DNA of 64,000 nt from Ampelomyces quisqualis (Eukaryota; Ascomycota; Dothideomycetes; Pleosporales; Phaeosphaeriaceae). Position 1 is the first letter of the stretch; each line of letters begins with the position of its first letter. Of this stretch, positions 10,873 to 22,931 are shown one piece after another. The notes beneath the pieces are model-generated. The model did no database searches, was not told the DNA's origin, and worked only from the letters and a program-made list of their open reading frames with translations. The translations under genes and the position numbers were made by a program. The stretch is from contig JAGTXZ010000024.1 in assembly GCA_018398575.1 (NCBI GenBank), forward strand, positions 744,001-808,000, in the 5' to 3' direction.

Positions 10873-11867
10873 TGTAATAGGCTGCCGCCTAGTAAGTTCT
10901 TAGTTACAGAAAAACCTTAATCTACTAAACTAGAACGCTAAGATCCTTTAGGCTAGAACACTAAAAAGATTTCTAGACTAAAACACTAAAATCCTCTAGA
11001 CTAGAATACCTAATAAGAATCTAGGCTAGAACACTAAGATTCTCTAGGCTAGACCTACAAAAATTCTTCTAGTTACCTATAAAAACTCTTAGGTATAGAT
11101 TAGGATAGAATATAAATTTACCTTTCTATTTGCTAGCAACTACTCTTAGAGTCTACCTCTTACAATTAAATTTGTTAAAACTAACTAGGCTAAAGAGCTA
11201 TTAGTAACCTCTAGTATAGAATAAGTAACTATCTCTATAACAGTATAAGACATAATAGTGTAAGCTATCTTAATAAGGCGCAATAGCGTTCCTAGGTTAG
11301 TTATTAAGAATAAGTTTAATAAAATAATTAATAATAACTTCTTAGACCTAAAAGAATAATAGATTAAAAAACAACTGCTGTTAAACAGCCTTAAGAGAGC
11401 GCCTACTAAGCAGGAAGTTTGTAGCTCTCTAGCAGCTAGACCTTCTAATTATAAGAAAGAAAAGTCTTCTATAAATATAGAACTAGACTTAGTATTACTT
11501 ATAAAAGGTCTGTAAGAATAAGTTGCAAGGCTTACAGCGTAAGTAACTCTAGACGCTTTTAGCTTTATATAGACCTCTTTAGAAAGCTTTTTCTTACTCT
11601 AAAAGACTTACAAAGTTCTAGACCTAAAAGTGTATAAAGAAGACTAGAAAAGTTACTATATCTTTAAGGCCTAAATAAAGTACAAACTAGAACACAATAG
11701 TGTAAGACTAGGCTCTTAAGCAGGCTATATCCTTAACTACCTTAAAGAGGTAGTAGCTAGTATAGCCTTATTTAAAGTAACTTAGAACCTTTAAGGCTTT
11801 GCAGAAGAACTCTAGAACTTTGTAAACAGTTAATTTAGAGACAAGCTACATAACAAAAGAGCGTAAC
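10873..11867 (+). mobile_element. Gypsy B2: 5' LTR and gag, truncated by insertion of A2
   Basis: The LTR is 10,873-11,164 (TGTAATAGG...CTCTTACA, 292 bp) and is homologous to the B3 5' LTR (56,783-57,056) and the B1 LTR. The internal part (11,165-11,867) is homologous to B3 gag from about 57,057 to 57,760. It is cut at 11,867 by element A2; GTAAC (11,863-11,867) is the expected left target site. The right half of B2 is not next to A2 because A2 itself is truncated. Confidence 0.85.
10930..11048. repeat. Short tandem repeat inside the B LTR
   Basis: Five units of 23 or 25 bp of the form CTAGAACACTAAGAT..CTCTAGG. Unit number differs among B LTRs, which explains their lengths of 250, 274 and 292 bp. 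Confidence 0.7.
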
Positions 11868-14128
11868 TATAACAAGTATATACAAATATATATTACATCT
11901 AATACCCTGTTAGGCTAAGTAATAGGTTATAAAGGGTTTGCACTAAAGGCACTTTAATAACGCTCTAACTTAGTTGCTACGCCTACTATAAGTATAAGCC
12001 TATAGCATTAGATAGAAAACAAGTTTCTCTTATTCTTTTGTACAAGACCCATAAGTATATAGCTAATCTAGCATCTCTAATACAATACGCACTTCTATAT
12101 ACCTCTAATATATATCTAATTTTATTCTAATAGCTGTACCTACCTAAGTTGTTACATTACAAAAGAAACTTTATTTTACTAGTAATAGTATTTAGATAAT
12201 ATTATAATTTACTTTTAAAAGGATTACGTTAAAACGTACAGAATAATATCTACTCTAAGAAGACTCTATATTAACTATTACAACTTAGCAACAGAGTGCT
12301 AAAGCAAAGAAGTTAAACACTAAGAAATCTAAAGATAGATCTTCTTAGCCTAGAGCTGTACCTACAACTCTACTAAATCTAACTAGTGCCTAAATAGAGG
12401 TTAATTAATTACAACAAGACTTAAAACAGGTATTAGCAGAAATTAAATCTCTTAAGAAAGGACTAACTTCTTTAGTAGAACTAGACAAGCCTCTACCTTC
12501 TACTAAAACTCCTTAAGACTATTCTATACTCTACTATTTATCTAGTAGCTTTACATCTAAGCAGTTATACTGCTATAAAGGCTCTTGCTATTTTTAACAA
12601 TTAGAGAAGACGCCTAGTATTAACAATCTTAGTAATAAGAAAAATTCTATCTTTTGCTAGTAGTAAGTTTCTATTTAGAATTAACTTAAAATTAATTTAG
12701 ATTACTTTTAGACTAAATAACAACGTATAGACTTAGTATAGAGCTATACTACAGAACTAGCCAAGAGCTATCTTAAGCTTAAGTATCTATTGGATACTAA
12801 TTAAGAGCATTCTAAACTGCTTAGCAAATAATTAAGCTACTTAGGTTCTACTTTATTACAGGTAACAAGATAGCTAAAAGCTATGCAGCTTTCAATTAAT
12901 TGCAGATAACTAAGGAGGAAATGTTCCCTTTGTTTAAAGCTAAGTTTCTAAGTTCTGTAGTTAAGAGACAAGTACTTCCTTTAGAGAAGTTTTACTACTT
13001 ATAGATAAAGATTACACTAGGATTGCAAGCCTCTAACCTAAGATTTAAGTACTAATAGAAAGACTTATTTAATTAGATAGAAGAGCACTTTACTGTATAA
13101 AATATAGAGTAAAAGAATAACTCTACCCTAAGTATATTACTTACTACTACTAAATTGCCAATCAGGCTAGCTATAGAATAGAATCTAGAGCTAAATTAAA
13201 TAACTTTCTCTAGCGCCCTAACAAATTCTGCGCTAGCTAATTAATCTACAACAGTATATCTTCCTATAAAGACTTCTAAACAAGACTAATAAAGGGCTTC
13301 TAGTAGTTGTTACAATTATAGTAAGCTAAGACACTATACTAATAACTACACAAAACCTTATATGCGTAAGATTAAAGCAATAGAAGTAGATAAATATAAA
13401 GATGCTTAAGAGTAATCTAATAAAAAGGTTTATTATATAGGAAATAGAAGCGCCTAAGAAAACACTTTTCTCTAGGCCTAAGCTAATATTATATATTATA
13501 CCTTAACCTTTCTTATTTGTTTTGCAGTCTCTATTTTCTTATACCTACACTTTTCTATAACTAAAGTATTAGCTTACGTCTTAACACTCTTGTTAACACT
13601 AGTGCTTAAGATTTTCTATTTTTAAATTTACAAATTATTTTATCTGTTTCTAAAGCTTTACAACAACCTATCTAGAAGCTTTTCTTCTAGGTTTAGGTAC
13701 GCAGTTTTAAGGATTAGATTACTTCTTTAGTTACTTAATATATTTAACTGCACTTAAATATTAATAGCTAAGAGATTTTAAACTACCTCTTGCTTATCCT
13801 TAATCTTAAGTCTTAGGATTGTAGACTTAGCCTCTAATAGTTAAGACAATTTAAGATTTAATTAGACACAGATAGGTTATAGTTTATTTAGCTATCTAAG
13901 TACTTCTATTCTTACAATTCTCTACTTTCTAATTCTACTATTCTATATTAAGCTATGTTGCTAGTTACTATCTACCTTAATATACAATAACGCAATACTC
14001 TATAAGAAAAAGAAGACTATGATTTCTAAAACAGTTGTTACTATTCTTCTTCTATTTATTGTATTAAGAGATGCTTAAAGATTTTCTTAGCTTAAAAAAT
14101 CTTAGAGATTTCTTATATCCTAACTAAG
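11868..14128 (+). mobile_element. Gypsy A2: 5' LTR, gag and start of pol, truncated by B1
   Basis: The LTR 11,868-12,156 (TATAACAAG...GTTACA) is homologous to the A1 LTRs. The rest is collinear with A1 from the 5' LTR to A1 position about 17,215. A degraded zinc knuckle lies near 13,308-13,350 (C-Y-N-Y-S-K-L-R-H...). It is more heavily RIPed than A1. It stops exactly at CTAAG (14,124-14,128), where the inverted B1 LTR begins. Confidence 0.9.
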
Positions 14129-14378
14129 TATAAGGGGGCTAACTCTTAGGATAGTTGCTAAAGTATAAAGGTTATGAATTTGATACCTATAGCTAATACT
14201 AGGTCTTAGAGATTTTATAGTAGCTATCTAGACTCTAAAAGTTCTAGTCTAGAGTAGTATTTAGTTTTAGGCTCTAGACCTTCTATAGTGCTCTAGCGCA
14301 AAAGATGCTAGGCTCTTCTGTTCTAGAACTTAAGGTTTTTATGTAACTAAGAGATAATCTAGGTAGCAACCTTTTATA
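14129..14378 (-). mobile_element. 3' LTR of Gypsy B1 (minus strand)
   Basis: Reverse complement of the B3 LTR: reads TATAAGGGGGC... at its low end and ...GGTAGCAACCTTTTATA at its high end, so the element runs right to left. Left target site CTAAG (14,124-14,128). Length 250 bp. Confidence 0.85.
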
Positions 14379-14677
14379 ATATCTTCTTACTCTAGCGCTA
14401 GTATAAGTAGGCTGTGCGTTGCACTAAAACAAAAATAACTTTACTTAGAATAATAGTTTTATATCTTTAACTCTCTTTTTAGATAGTACTATATACTATT
14501 TTAAGCCTTATATTCTATACTATAACCTGCACCTTACTTCTTATAGCGCACTAGTATATTCTCTATATTACCTTATTATTCTTAGCAATACTAATCTCTT
14601 TGCGCGCTTCTTCTAGAAAGCGCACCTATAGTAAGAGTCTTACTATAGTAAGTCTAATCTATTCTATAGTATCTATC
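14379..14677 (-). mobile_element. B1 internal 3' region, left of hAT E
   Basis: Matches the reverse complement of B3 about 63,720-64,000. It is interrupted at 14,677 by the hAT target duplication and resumes at 34,928. Confidence 0.8.
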
Positions 14678-14685
14678 TATATTAC
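14678..14685. repeat. Left 8-bp target duplication of hAT E
   Basis: TATATTAC, paired with TATATTGC at 34,920-34,927. The uninterrupted B3 homologue reads TTGTTAC at this point, so a single site has been duplicated. Confidence 0.7.
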
Positions 14686-14736
14686 TACGCTAGTAGATAA
14701 GTTAGAGAAGAGGTTAGGTAGAGTTTAAACTAGAGT

Positions 14737-15035
14737 TGTGACAAGCACATGCAAACACATGTTACATCTGATACCTTATAAAGGCTTAGTAACAGATTAT
14801 ATAGGGAGCTAGCAGATTAGGACCAAAAGCGCTCTAACAGCGCTCTAACTTAGCTGCTACGCCCACTATAAATATAAGCCTATAGCATAGATAGAGGACA
14901 AGTTTCTCTTGTCCTTCTATACAAGACCTATAGGTGTATAGCTAATCTAGAATCCCTGATACAATACGCACTCCTATATGCCTCTAATACATATCTAATT
15001 TAATCCTAATAGCTGTACCTACCTGCGTTGTTACA
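14737..15035 (+). repeat. A1 5' LTR (299 bp)
   Basis: Begins TGTGACAAGCACATG and ends CGTTGTTACA. It aligns along its whole length with the 3' LTR; differences are mostly transitions. Confidence 0.9.
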
Positions 15036-15379
15036 TTACAAGAGAAACTTTGTCCTGCTAGTAATAGCATTTAGATAATATCACTATTTATTTTTAAAAA
15101 GATTGCGTTAAAACGTCTAGAACCCTATCTAAATTAGATCTGTTTGCAACCTTAAATCTATTAAACACAGTTAAGATCCCTTAGATCTCCTAGTAACCAA
15201 AGCCTTTAGGTTTAGATCTTCCTATTAACACAACAGTTAGGATTACTTTAGAAAAGTTGCGTTTAGCGCTACAATAGAAACTCAGAGACTATTAATAACC
15301 TAGGAGTATTAGAGGCAACGCTGATAACTCCCTCTAAAGAACTAACCCTAGGAGCCTTCCTCTAAGACGACTCTATATT

Positions 15380-16560
15380 AACTGTAACAACCTAGCAACA
15401 GAGTGCTAAAGCAAAAAAGATAGACACTAAGGAACCCTCTTAGCCTAGAGCTGCACTAAATCTAACCTCTGCCTAAATAGAGGTTAATTAATTATAACAA
15501 GATTTAAAACAGGCGTTAGCAGAAATTAATTCCCTTAAGAAAGGACTAACTCTATTAGTAGGACTAGACAAGCCTCTACCTACTACTAAATTACCCTAGA
15601 ACAATTCTGCACCCTGCTGTTTATCTAACAGCTCTACATCTAAGTACTTACATTGCTATAAAAGCTCTTGCTAACTTTAACAATCTAAGAAAACGCCTAA
15701 TATAGACGATCTTAGCAATAGAAAAGATCTTACCTTCCTCTAATAGCAGGCCTTAATCTAGGATTAACTTAAAATTAACTTAGATTACTATTAGACTAAA
15801 AGACAACGCATAGCCTTAGTATAGAGCTACACTACAGGATTAGCCAAGGGCTATCTTAAGCTACAATATTTATTAGATACTAATTAAGAGCAATTCTAGA
15901 ACGCTAAGCAAATAGTTAAGCTACTTAAGTCCTATTTTATTACAGGCAATAAGGTAGCTAAAAGCTGTGCAGCATTTAATTAATTGCAGATAATAAAGGA
16001 GGAAACGTTCCCTCTGTTTAAAGCTAGGTTTTTAAGTTCTGCAGTTAAGAGACAAGTACTTCCTTTAGAGTAGTTTTACTACTTATAGACTAAGATTACG
16101 CTAGAGTTGCAAGCCCTTAACTTAGGATTTAGGCACTAATAGAAGAACTTATTTAATTAGATGGTAGAACACCTTACTGTATATAATATAGAGCAGAAGA
16201 ACAACTTTATACTAAGTATAACACTAGCTGCTGCTAAGTTGCCAATTAGGTTAGCCCTACAACAGAATTTGAAGCTAAATTAGACTACTACTACTAACGC
16301 TCTAACAAATTCTGCGCTAGCCTATTAATCTATAATAGTGCGTCTTCCTACAAAGACTCTTAAGCTAGAATAACAGAAGACCTTTAGTAGTTGTTACAAT
16401 TGCAGTAAGCTAGGATACTACTTTAGTAACTGCACAAAGCCTTATATGCGTTAGATTAAAGCTGTAGAAGTAGATAAGTATAAAGATGCTTAAGAGCAAC
16501 CTAATTAGGAGGTGTATTGTATAGGAAATAGAAGCGCCTAAGAGAACACTTCTCTCTAGG
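15380..16560 (+). pseudogene. A1 gag (RIP-inactivated)
   Basis: Interrupted only by TAA/TAG. A CCHC zinc knuckle at 16,392-16,433 reads C-Y-N-C-S-K-L-G-Y-Y-F-S-N-C: the His of CX2CX4HX4C has become Tyr (CAC to TAC), a RIP-type change. Limits approximate. Confidence 0.7.
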
Positions 16561-18253
16561 CCTAAGCTGTTACAATCTATTCTACTTTAACCTTTCTTAT
16601 TTGTTTTGCAGTCCTTATTTTCTTATGCCTACGCTTCTTTATAACTAAGGCTTTAGCTTACGCCTTAATACTCTTGTTAACACTAGTACTTAAGGTTTCT
16701 TATTTTTGAATTTACAAATTGTTTTATCTGTTTTTAAAGCCTTGCAGCAACCTATCTAGAAGCTCCCCTTCTAGGTTTAGGTACGCAGCTTTAAGGATTA
16801 GATTACTTCTTTAGTTACTTAATATATTTAACTACACTTAAATATTAATAGCTAAAAGATTTTGAACTGTCTATTTCTTATCCTTAATCTTAGGTCTTAG
16901 GATTGTATACTTAGCCTCTAATAGTTACAACAATTTAAGATTCAATTAGACATAGATAGGTTACAGTTTATTTAGCTATCTAAGTACCCCTGTTTATACA
17001 ATTCTTTACTCTCTATTCCTACTGTTTTACATTAAGCTACAGTGCTAGCTACTATCTATTTTAATGTGTAACAACGCAACGCCCTATAGGAGAAAGAAGA
17101 CTATTGTATCTAAAATAGTCTTTACTGTTCCTCTTCTTCTATTTATTGTATTAAGGGATGCTTAAAGCTCTTATTAGCCTAAAAAATCTTAGAGATTCCT
17201 TATACCCTAACTAAGCAAACCTGCTTGGAGTCTAAATCCTCTCTAAGCACCTGCATAGCTCTTATTTCTGCTAATGCATTTTACTTTATTATAAAGAAGC
17301 TCTAGAACAAGTTCTTTACGACAAGCCTCTATAAGATTAACAGGATCCTTGCCTCTAAGGACAACACAGACAATTAAAGCTAATTAGATAAGAGATTACC
17401 TGCCTGTTACTTCTAGTATTAGGATATATTTAGCAAGTTAGCAGCTAATTAATTACCTCTTTACTGTCTGTATAATTACAAGATTATCTTTAAAGAACTA
17501 TTACTAAATGCGTTTAGTCCCCTGTATAAGCAGAATTAGAAGGAGCTTAAAGCTACTAAGGCCTACGTCTAGAAACACCTTTAGAAGGGTTTTATTAAGG
17601 CTAGCTAAAGCCCTTTTGCTTTACCTATTCTCTGTGTACGCAAACTAAATAGAGATATACGCATCTATGTAGACTACTAGAAGATTAACGCTCTTACGCG
17701 CAAGGACGTCTATCTAATCTTTTGCATTAATAAGCTGCTATTACGTCCCTCTAAAGCTAAGATCTTTACTAAGTTTAACATCTAGGCTGCCTTTAATAAA
17801 ATTTGTATAGATCTTAACTCTAAAGAGTATACTATCTTTTAGACCTATTACAGTACATATAAGTGTAAGGTTCTCTCTTTTGGCTTGTGCAATAGGCTAG
17901 CAACGTATTAGCGCTACATAAATAATATACTAATTAATTATTTTAACAATTTCTGCATTGCGTATCTTAATAACATTCTAATCTACTTAGAGGATATAAA
18001 CTTATATTAGGAACACGTCTAAAATGTCCTAGAGCGCCTACATACTGCAAGACTCTAAGTAGACATTTAGAAGAGTAAATTCTATGTAACCTGCATAAAG
18101 TATCTAGGTTACATTTTAACAAACTAGGGCACTAAAGTTAACTCTAACAAGGTAGAAGCACTCTAAAACTAGGCTAAACCTACTACAGTTACTAGCGTTA
18201 AGTTATTTCTTAGTTTTGCTAGTTTCTATTAACAATTTATCAAGGATTTCTCT

Positions 18254-18261
18254 TCTGTAGC
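18254..18261. repeat. Left target duplication of MITE
   Basis: TCTGTAGC, paired with TGTGTAGC at 18,718-18,725. The empty site in A3 (complement near 49,020-49,040) has a single TGTGTAGC. Confidence 0.75.
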
Positions 18262-18717
18262 TACGGCGGTAAATAGGTAGGGGTTGGGTTAGGGTAGGGT
18301 ACCTTTACGTAAGACCCTATACCTAACCCAACCTCTACCCAATTAATTCACGCTAAAAGAGGGTTAGGGGTTGGGTAGGGGTTAATTTAAAATGGGTTTG
18401 GGTTGGGGTCTAACGTAATAGGGGCTAGCTTAGGGGCTAGAGGAAAAAGATTTTTTTAACCCACTTTTTAGTCTTAGCTCGAGTTATTATAGGTCTTTAT
18501 CACAGATTAAAACAGTGTACCCAATAGTGTACCCTAACCCAACCCCTACCTAAGGTCTATAGAAACCTAACCTAAACCCTACCCTAGCCCCTATATAACC
18601 TCTACCCTACCCTACCCTAGCTTCTATATAACCTCTACTCTACCCTACCCCCTTTCTGCTTAACCCCAACCTAACCCCTACCTATAAGCAGGTACCCCGA
18701 ACCCATTTACTAGCGTA
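18262..18717. mobile_element. 456-bp non-autonomous hAT element (MITE) of the E family, not RIPed
   Basis: TIRs TACGGCGGTAAATAGG and, from the other end, TACGCTAGTAAATGGG. The latter continues into GGGTACC...TATAGGTAGGGGTTAGG, which aligns with the right end of hAT E (TCCGCTAGAAAATAG...GGTATAC...TATAGGTATAGGTTAGG). It is rich in G-runs of the GGGTTAGGG type on one half and C-runs on the other, so it could fold back. It carries no gene. Unlike its host A1 it keeps CCAACC and TGGG, so it escaped RIP (short, or inserted later). The A3 copy supplies the empty site. Confidence 0.85.
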
Positions 18718-20929
18718 TGTGTAGCTAAACTAATCCTAAAGCTTTAAAGTCCCTCTACACTGTTTGAATAGACTACAGACTGCTAACAGGCTTTTGATTA
18801 GATTAAAGCCTTACTCCTAGCTATTCCTACGCTATCTTATTTCTATCTTAAGTATAACATAAAGTTAGAAACTAACGCGTTAGATAGAGTAATAGCAGGA
18901 GTACTCTCCTAGAAGCACCTTAACAACAAGTAGTATCCTATAGCCTTCTATAGTTACGCCCTATCTAGGGCTAAGCTTAATTAGGAAATATATAACAAAG
19001 AACTTTTTGCTATTCTAAAAGCGTTTAAGAAGTAGAGAGCTAAACTTACCTCTATACAGAGTTGAATCCAAGTGTATTTAGATTACCACTCCTTAGAATA
19101 CTTTATAACTACTAAGGTTCTTAATGCACGTTAAGCATAATAGGCAAAGATTATTACCTCTTTTAATTTCTGCATTAAGTACACGCCTAGCAAGCTTAAC
19201 AAGCAAGCTAATATTCTAAGCCAAAGGGAACAGAACGTTAGTAAGGTTAAGGCTGCCTAACAAGACAACAGATTCTGTGTACTTCTAGGACCTAAACGCC
19301 TAAACCCTTAGGTTAACTCTAAACTAGCTTAGAACTACATTTGTAACTAGCCAAAGGTTAATGTTTTAGCTATTTTAGTCTAATCTATTAGTGCCCTCCT
19401 AAACCTTAACTTGTTAGAACTAATTAAAGCTCTACTAGTAGAAAATCGCTGCTCCTTTAAAGAAGAGCGTCTTAAGCTACTATAGCTGTATTATATCTAA
19501 GAAGGACTACTGCTTTATTACTTACGCCTTTGTGTATCTAAAGATTCCTCTTTGTGCACCTAACTAATTAGAGAAGCTTACAATTAGGTATTTACTGCCT
19601 ACCTAAGTGCTATAAAGACGTATTAGCTCCTAGCTTAGTAATACTACTAGAAAGGCATAGAGGCTATATGTAAACGCTATGTACAAAACTGCGTTTCCTG
19701 TTAAAGATCCTATCTAAGACAGCTCTAATCCTAAGGGTTCCTCTATCTGTTACCAATTTCTAATAGGCCTATGCAGCATTTGTGTATAGATTTTAAGACA
19801 TTCCTAACTAATTAGCATAGCTATAATTAAATTATAGTTATTATTAATTGCCTATTAAAGTAAGCTATCTTTATCCTGTGTTACAAGACTATTAACGCCT
19901 AGGAAATAGCTAATTTGTTTATCTAATAGGTATACTAATTCAGCTATACGCCTAAAAGCATAGTGTCTAACTGCAGCCTCTAGTTTGTGTTCTAATTCTA
20001 GTCTAAGTTCTGCAAAATCCTAGGCGTGCAAATTAAGCTTTCTATAGCCTACTATAAACAAACTAATAGACAAACTAAGATTATAAACAAGTATATTAAT
20101 TAACAATTAAGGCTCTTTGTATCTTACTACTAGGACAACTAGAGTAACCTCTTGCTAATAATTAATTAAGCTTAAGCTACACTGCTGCACTCCGCAATTA
20201 GTATAGCACTATACTAGCTCCTGTTTAGATCTAAACTATAACAGAGCTAGGATTAGGCATTATCTCCTTTAAAACACAAAGATGTAAACGTTAAGAATGC
20301 CTTAAGCTTAGCTACCTGCATGCATAAAGCCTAGCGCACAGCTAAAGACAATATAGAGAAGGCGTAGTAACAAATAGCTGCTAAAGTAAATAAATATTGT
20401 TAACCTGTTAATTAGGCAGTAGGTAACAAGGTTTACTTCTTAACCTAAAACCTATTTGTTACCTACTCAAGTCGCAAACTTGCTAAATTGTAGGAAAGCC
20501 CCTTTAAAGTTCTAGAACAAGTTAGCTATTTATTTTAACTAAAGCTACCTAAAGAATCTAAGATCTATAACGTGTTTGCTCTAGATGTCCTCTGTAAAGA
20601 CTCTAACGACCCTCTACCTAGTTAGCTAAGCCTAAACTTATCTAGCATCCTAATTTAAGGCGTTAAAGAATAGGAAGTTAAAGAGATCCTAGCCAGCAAG
20701 CTATACTGCTCTATCCTAAAGTATTGTGTAAAATAGGTAGGCTATAATCCTAACTCTACCTAGTATAAGGCCTTAAACTTTATAGGCGCTCTACACATGT
20801 TGCGAGCGTTCTATAAACGCTATCTAAAATAGCTAGGACCCTTACAAGCGTTAGCTAAGTAGATTATAGTATAGGAAAAAGAAGTTAAAGATCTTATAGT
20901 ATTGCAAGATAATTATGTTAGGAAAATTA

Positions 20930-21674
20930 AACTTAATATTGCAACTACTACACTAGTAGGTAACAGCTATTAACAATAGGAGTCTTACTCTTTTATTAAA
21001 TCTAACAGCAGAATATTATTGCTACTAGTAGAACGTTCTTAATTGTCTAAATCTCTAGGTGCAGACACTAACGCACTACCTAGTAGTTTTCTGTTCTAGC
21101 TCTGCTTGCTGTAAGTACTAGCCTCTTACGCTGCCTTTTGCGCCTTTTTTTACTCTACTAACTAATTGGCCCTTAATACTATTATAACATCTACTAGCTA
21201 AGTAACTACACTAGTTAACTTAGCTGTGCTCCTCCTAAGCAACCTAACCTCCTTAGCTATTGCCCTAACCTCCCTAGCTAGCTCTTCCCTCTAGTAATAA
21301 GCGCTAACTAACAAGTTAGCGTTATTTATGTTAGCTACCTGTGCAGTGCTTACTTACACAACAGTAGCTAACTAAAACGCTGCCTTCTTAACAGCAGCCT
21401 CCTGCTCTAACACTACCTTGTTAGACTTGTCTCTACCTAAGGCAGCAAACCTGCAGTTAAGGGCCTTAAAGAGGCTATTATACTCCTAGCCCGCATATAA
21501 AGGAACTAGGCAACACTTCTTATTTAAGAGTGTGCAATAAGCACACTTCTTAGACACGTCTAAATAGAATCTAAACTTAATATTAAAATAGCTGCAGGCA
21601 AAAGCCCTTGCAGCCTGCAAGCAAACAACCTAATAGGCTAGAAGATAAGCTCTAAGAGAGACAGAAATAGGCAT
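20930..21674 (-). pseudogene. Antisense ORF in A1: Cys-rich, coiled-coil protein
   Basis: On the minus strand an ATG at 21,674-21,672 opens a frame (MPISVSLRAYLLAY...) closed only by RIP-type TAA/TAG. Near residue 47 it has K-C-A-Y-C-x6-K-C-C-L-V-P, a small Cys cluster resembling fungal Cys-motif proteins, followed by a long Ala/Glu/Lys/Val-rich coiled coil (LEQEAAVKKAAFQLA, YYQREELAREVRAIAKE). It lies between pol and the 3' LTR on the opposite strand. The 3' limit is uncertain. I do not know its function; a role in regulation or particle assembly would be speculation. Confidence 0.6.
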
Positions 21675-21983
21675 TGTGTGTATCTACTATACAGTTAGCT
21701 AGTAATTAAGAAAGGACAAGGCTTAGATAGCTTTAGGTATACAAACGTAAGGGGGAGAGTGTAAAGAAGTAGTATACTAGAGGGCTAGCCTTGTATATAT
21801 GCTTAAAAAGCTTAAGGTAAAGTTAGAAACGTTAAACGTGCTAGCGCGCTAATCAAAACAACAACAAATAGCTATATTACGTTATCCTAAAATAAACTTA
21901 AGGTAAATAAGAGTTTACAACAATTTAGAGAAGTATCTAAAACAACACTAATACAGACCTAATTAATAGAGACTATTAATTTT

Positions 21984-21997
21984 AAGAAGAGGGGTAA
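21984..21997 (+). other. A1 polypurine tract
   Basis: Purine-rich AAGAAGAGGGG run directly before the 3' LTR, the usual plus-strand primer site. Confidence 0.65.
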
Positions 21998-22296
21998 TAT
22001 AACAAGCACATGCAAATACATGTTACATTTAATACCTTATAAAGGCTTAGTAACAGATTATGTAGGAAGCTAGCAGATTAGAACTAAAAGCGCTCTAACA
22101 GCGCTCTAACTCAGCTGCTACGCCCACTATAAATATAAGCCTATAGCATAGATAGAGGACAAGTTTCTCTTGTCCTTCTGTACAAGACCTATAGGTGTAT
22201 AGCCAATCTAGAATCCCTGATACAACACGCACTCCTATATGCCTCTAATATGTATCTGATTTGATCCTAATAGCTGTACCTACCTGCGTCGTTACA
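21998..22296 (+). repeat. A1 3' LTR (299 bp)
   Basis: Begins TATAACAAGCAC (TG start changed to TA) and ends CGTCGTTACA. Followed by the target duplication AGAGT. Confidence 0.9.
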
Positions 22297-22301
22297 AGAG
22301 T

Positions 22302-22460
22302 AACCTTACTCTAACCTAACTCTAACCTACACTAAAAAAATTAGCGCTAGTAGTAGAGTAAGGTTAGGTTGTATAGGGCGTAAGTAGAGTTAAGTTGTTA
22401 ATTTTTTAGGTTATAATATACACCTTAATTAAAAAGTTAACTTTAACAGTAGATTTAGTA
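22302..22460. promoter_or_regulatory. Left subterminal repeat zone of hAT E
   Basis: Contains CTAACCTAACTCTAACCTAC and, inverted, GAGTAAGGTTAGG and GTAGAGTTAAGTTG. The same blocks occur at 34,720-34,900. Clustered subterminal repeats are typical transposase-binding regions in hAT elements. Confidence 0.6.
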
Positions 22461-22468
22461 GAGGAGGA

Positions 22469-22501
22469 GTTTAATTACAGCAATTTATTACATTAATATA
22501 G
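22469..22501 (+). promoter_or_regulatory. Paired TTATTACA-type motif, left subterminal
   Basis: ATTACAGCAATTTATTACAT in plus orientation, outside the recognised genes. Same motif as in the E introns; copies near the right end (34,588-34,616 and 34,675-34,705) are in the opposite orientation. Confidence 0.6.
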
Positions 22502-22693
22502 AGAAATTATATCTGTAGCTTTAAATTTAGGACTTAATTCTACTACTAACTAAACTACTATATTAGGAAGCCTAGATACTCTAGTTTACTATAAACTTAG
22601 TAGAAGTGTACTTGTTATAGTAGCGCAATACAAGATAGATATCTTTAGCTTAGATAGTAACACGCTTTGTATAAATAGCGTTAAGGTTAATAT

Positions 22694-22742
22694 CTATATT
22701 TAGTTAGTTAATAGTACTAAAAAGTTAAAAATAGTACTATAC
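22694..22742 (-). other. Intron in H3-like gene (49 bp)
   Basis: GTATAG...ATTAACTAAC...ATATAG. Splicing restores the H3 reading across FK/N-INLNAIY. This intron lacks the TTATTACA motif but has an internal repeat of TAGTACTAT. Confidence 0.7.
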
Positions 22743-22931
22743 TTTTAAAAACTCCTGCAATAAAAGCCTCTGCTGTCTCTTATAGTATATTAAGAGCGTT
22801 ACGCCTAAAGCGCGTACCTATATGCAACTTACACTACTTAGTAATCTCTCTATACAGGCGTTAAAATAGAGCCTTAAGAATAAGTAGGCTAGTAGATATT
22901 TAGTAGGCTCTAATCTTTCTTAACGCTACTA

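Larger units (their letters stand above)
16560..20920 (+). pseudogene. A1 pol: protease, RT, RNase H, integrase, chromodomain
   Basis: The RT box at 17,963-17,980 reads Y-L-N-N-I-L (both catalytic Asp to Asn). After RT a 456-bp MITE interrupts the frame. RNase H follows the MITE to about 19,250. Integrase has a CVSCQRS zinc half-site near 19,690 and core residues Asp at 19,789, Asn for Asp at 19,969 and Lys for Glu at 20,077, so two of three DDE residues are lost. A chromodomain-like YCVKxVGYNPN stretch at about 20,725-20,757 marks it as a chromovirus. Stops are TAA/TAG at Gln/Trp positions. Confidence 0.85.
14737..22296 (+). mobile_element. Full-length Gypsy chromovirus A1
   Basis: Two 299-bp LTRs (14,737-15,035 and 21,998-22,296) flanked by AGAGT at 14,732-14,736 and 22,297-22,301. 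Order: LTR, gag, protease, RT, RNase H, integrase, chromodomain, antisense ORF, purine tract, LTR. It is less AT-rich than the other elements, so probably a younger insertion with lighter RIP. It sits in the left subterminal region of hAT E. Confidence 0.95.

Noticed and set aside
14689..14696. GCTAGTAG / GCTAATAG as the target duplication of hAT E
   Set aside because: This was an earlier reading; shifting to TATATTAC/TATATTGC gives a better match with the uninterrupted B3 homologue and leaves the CGCTAG terminus inside the element, as in the MITE.
18264..18719. Telomere-derived insertion (GGGTTAGGG-like runs)
   Set aside because: The runs are irregular, point inward from both ends, and the segment has TIRs and an 8-bp duplication, so it is a hAT MITE rather than interstitial telomere repeats.
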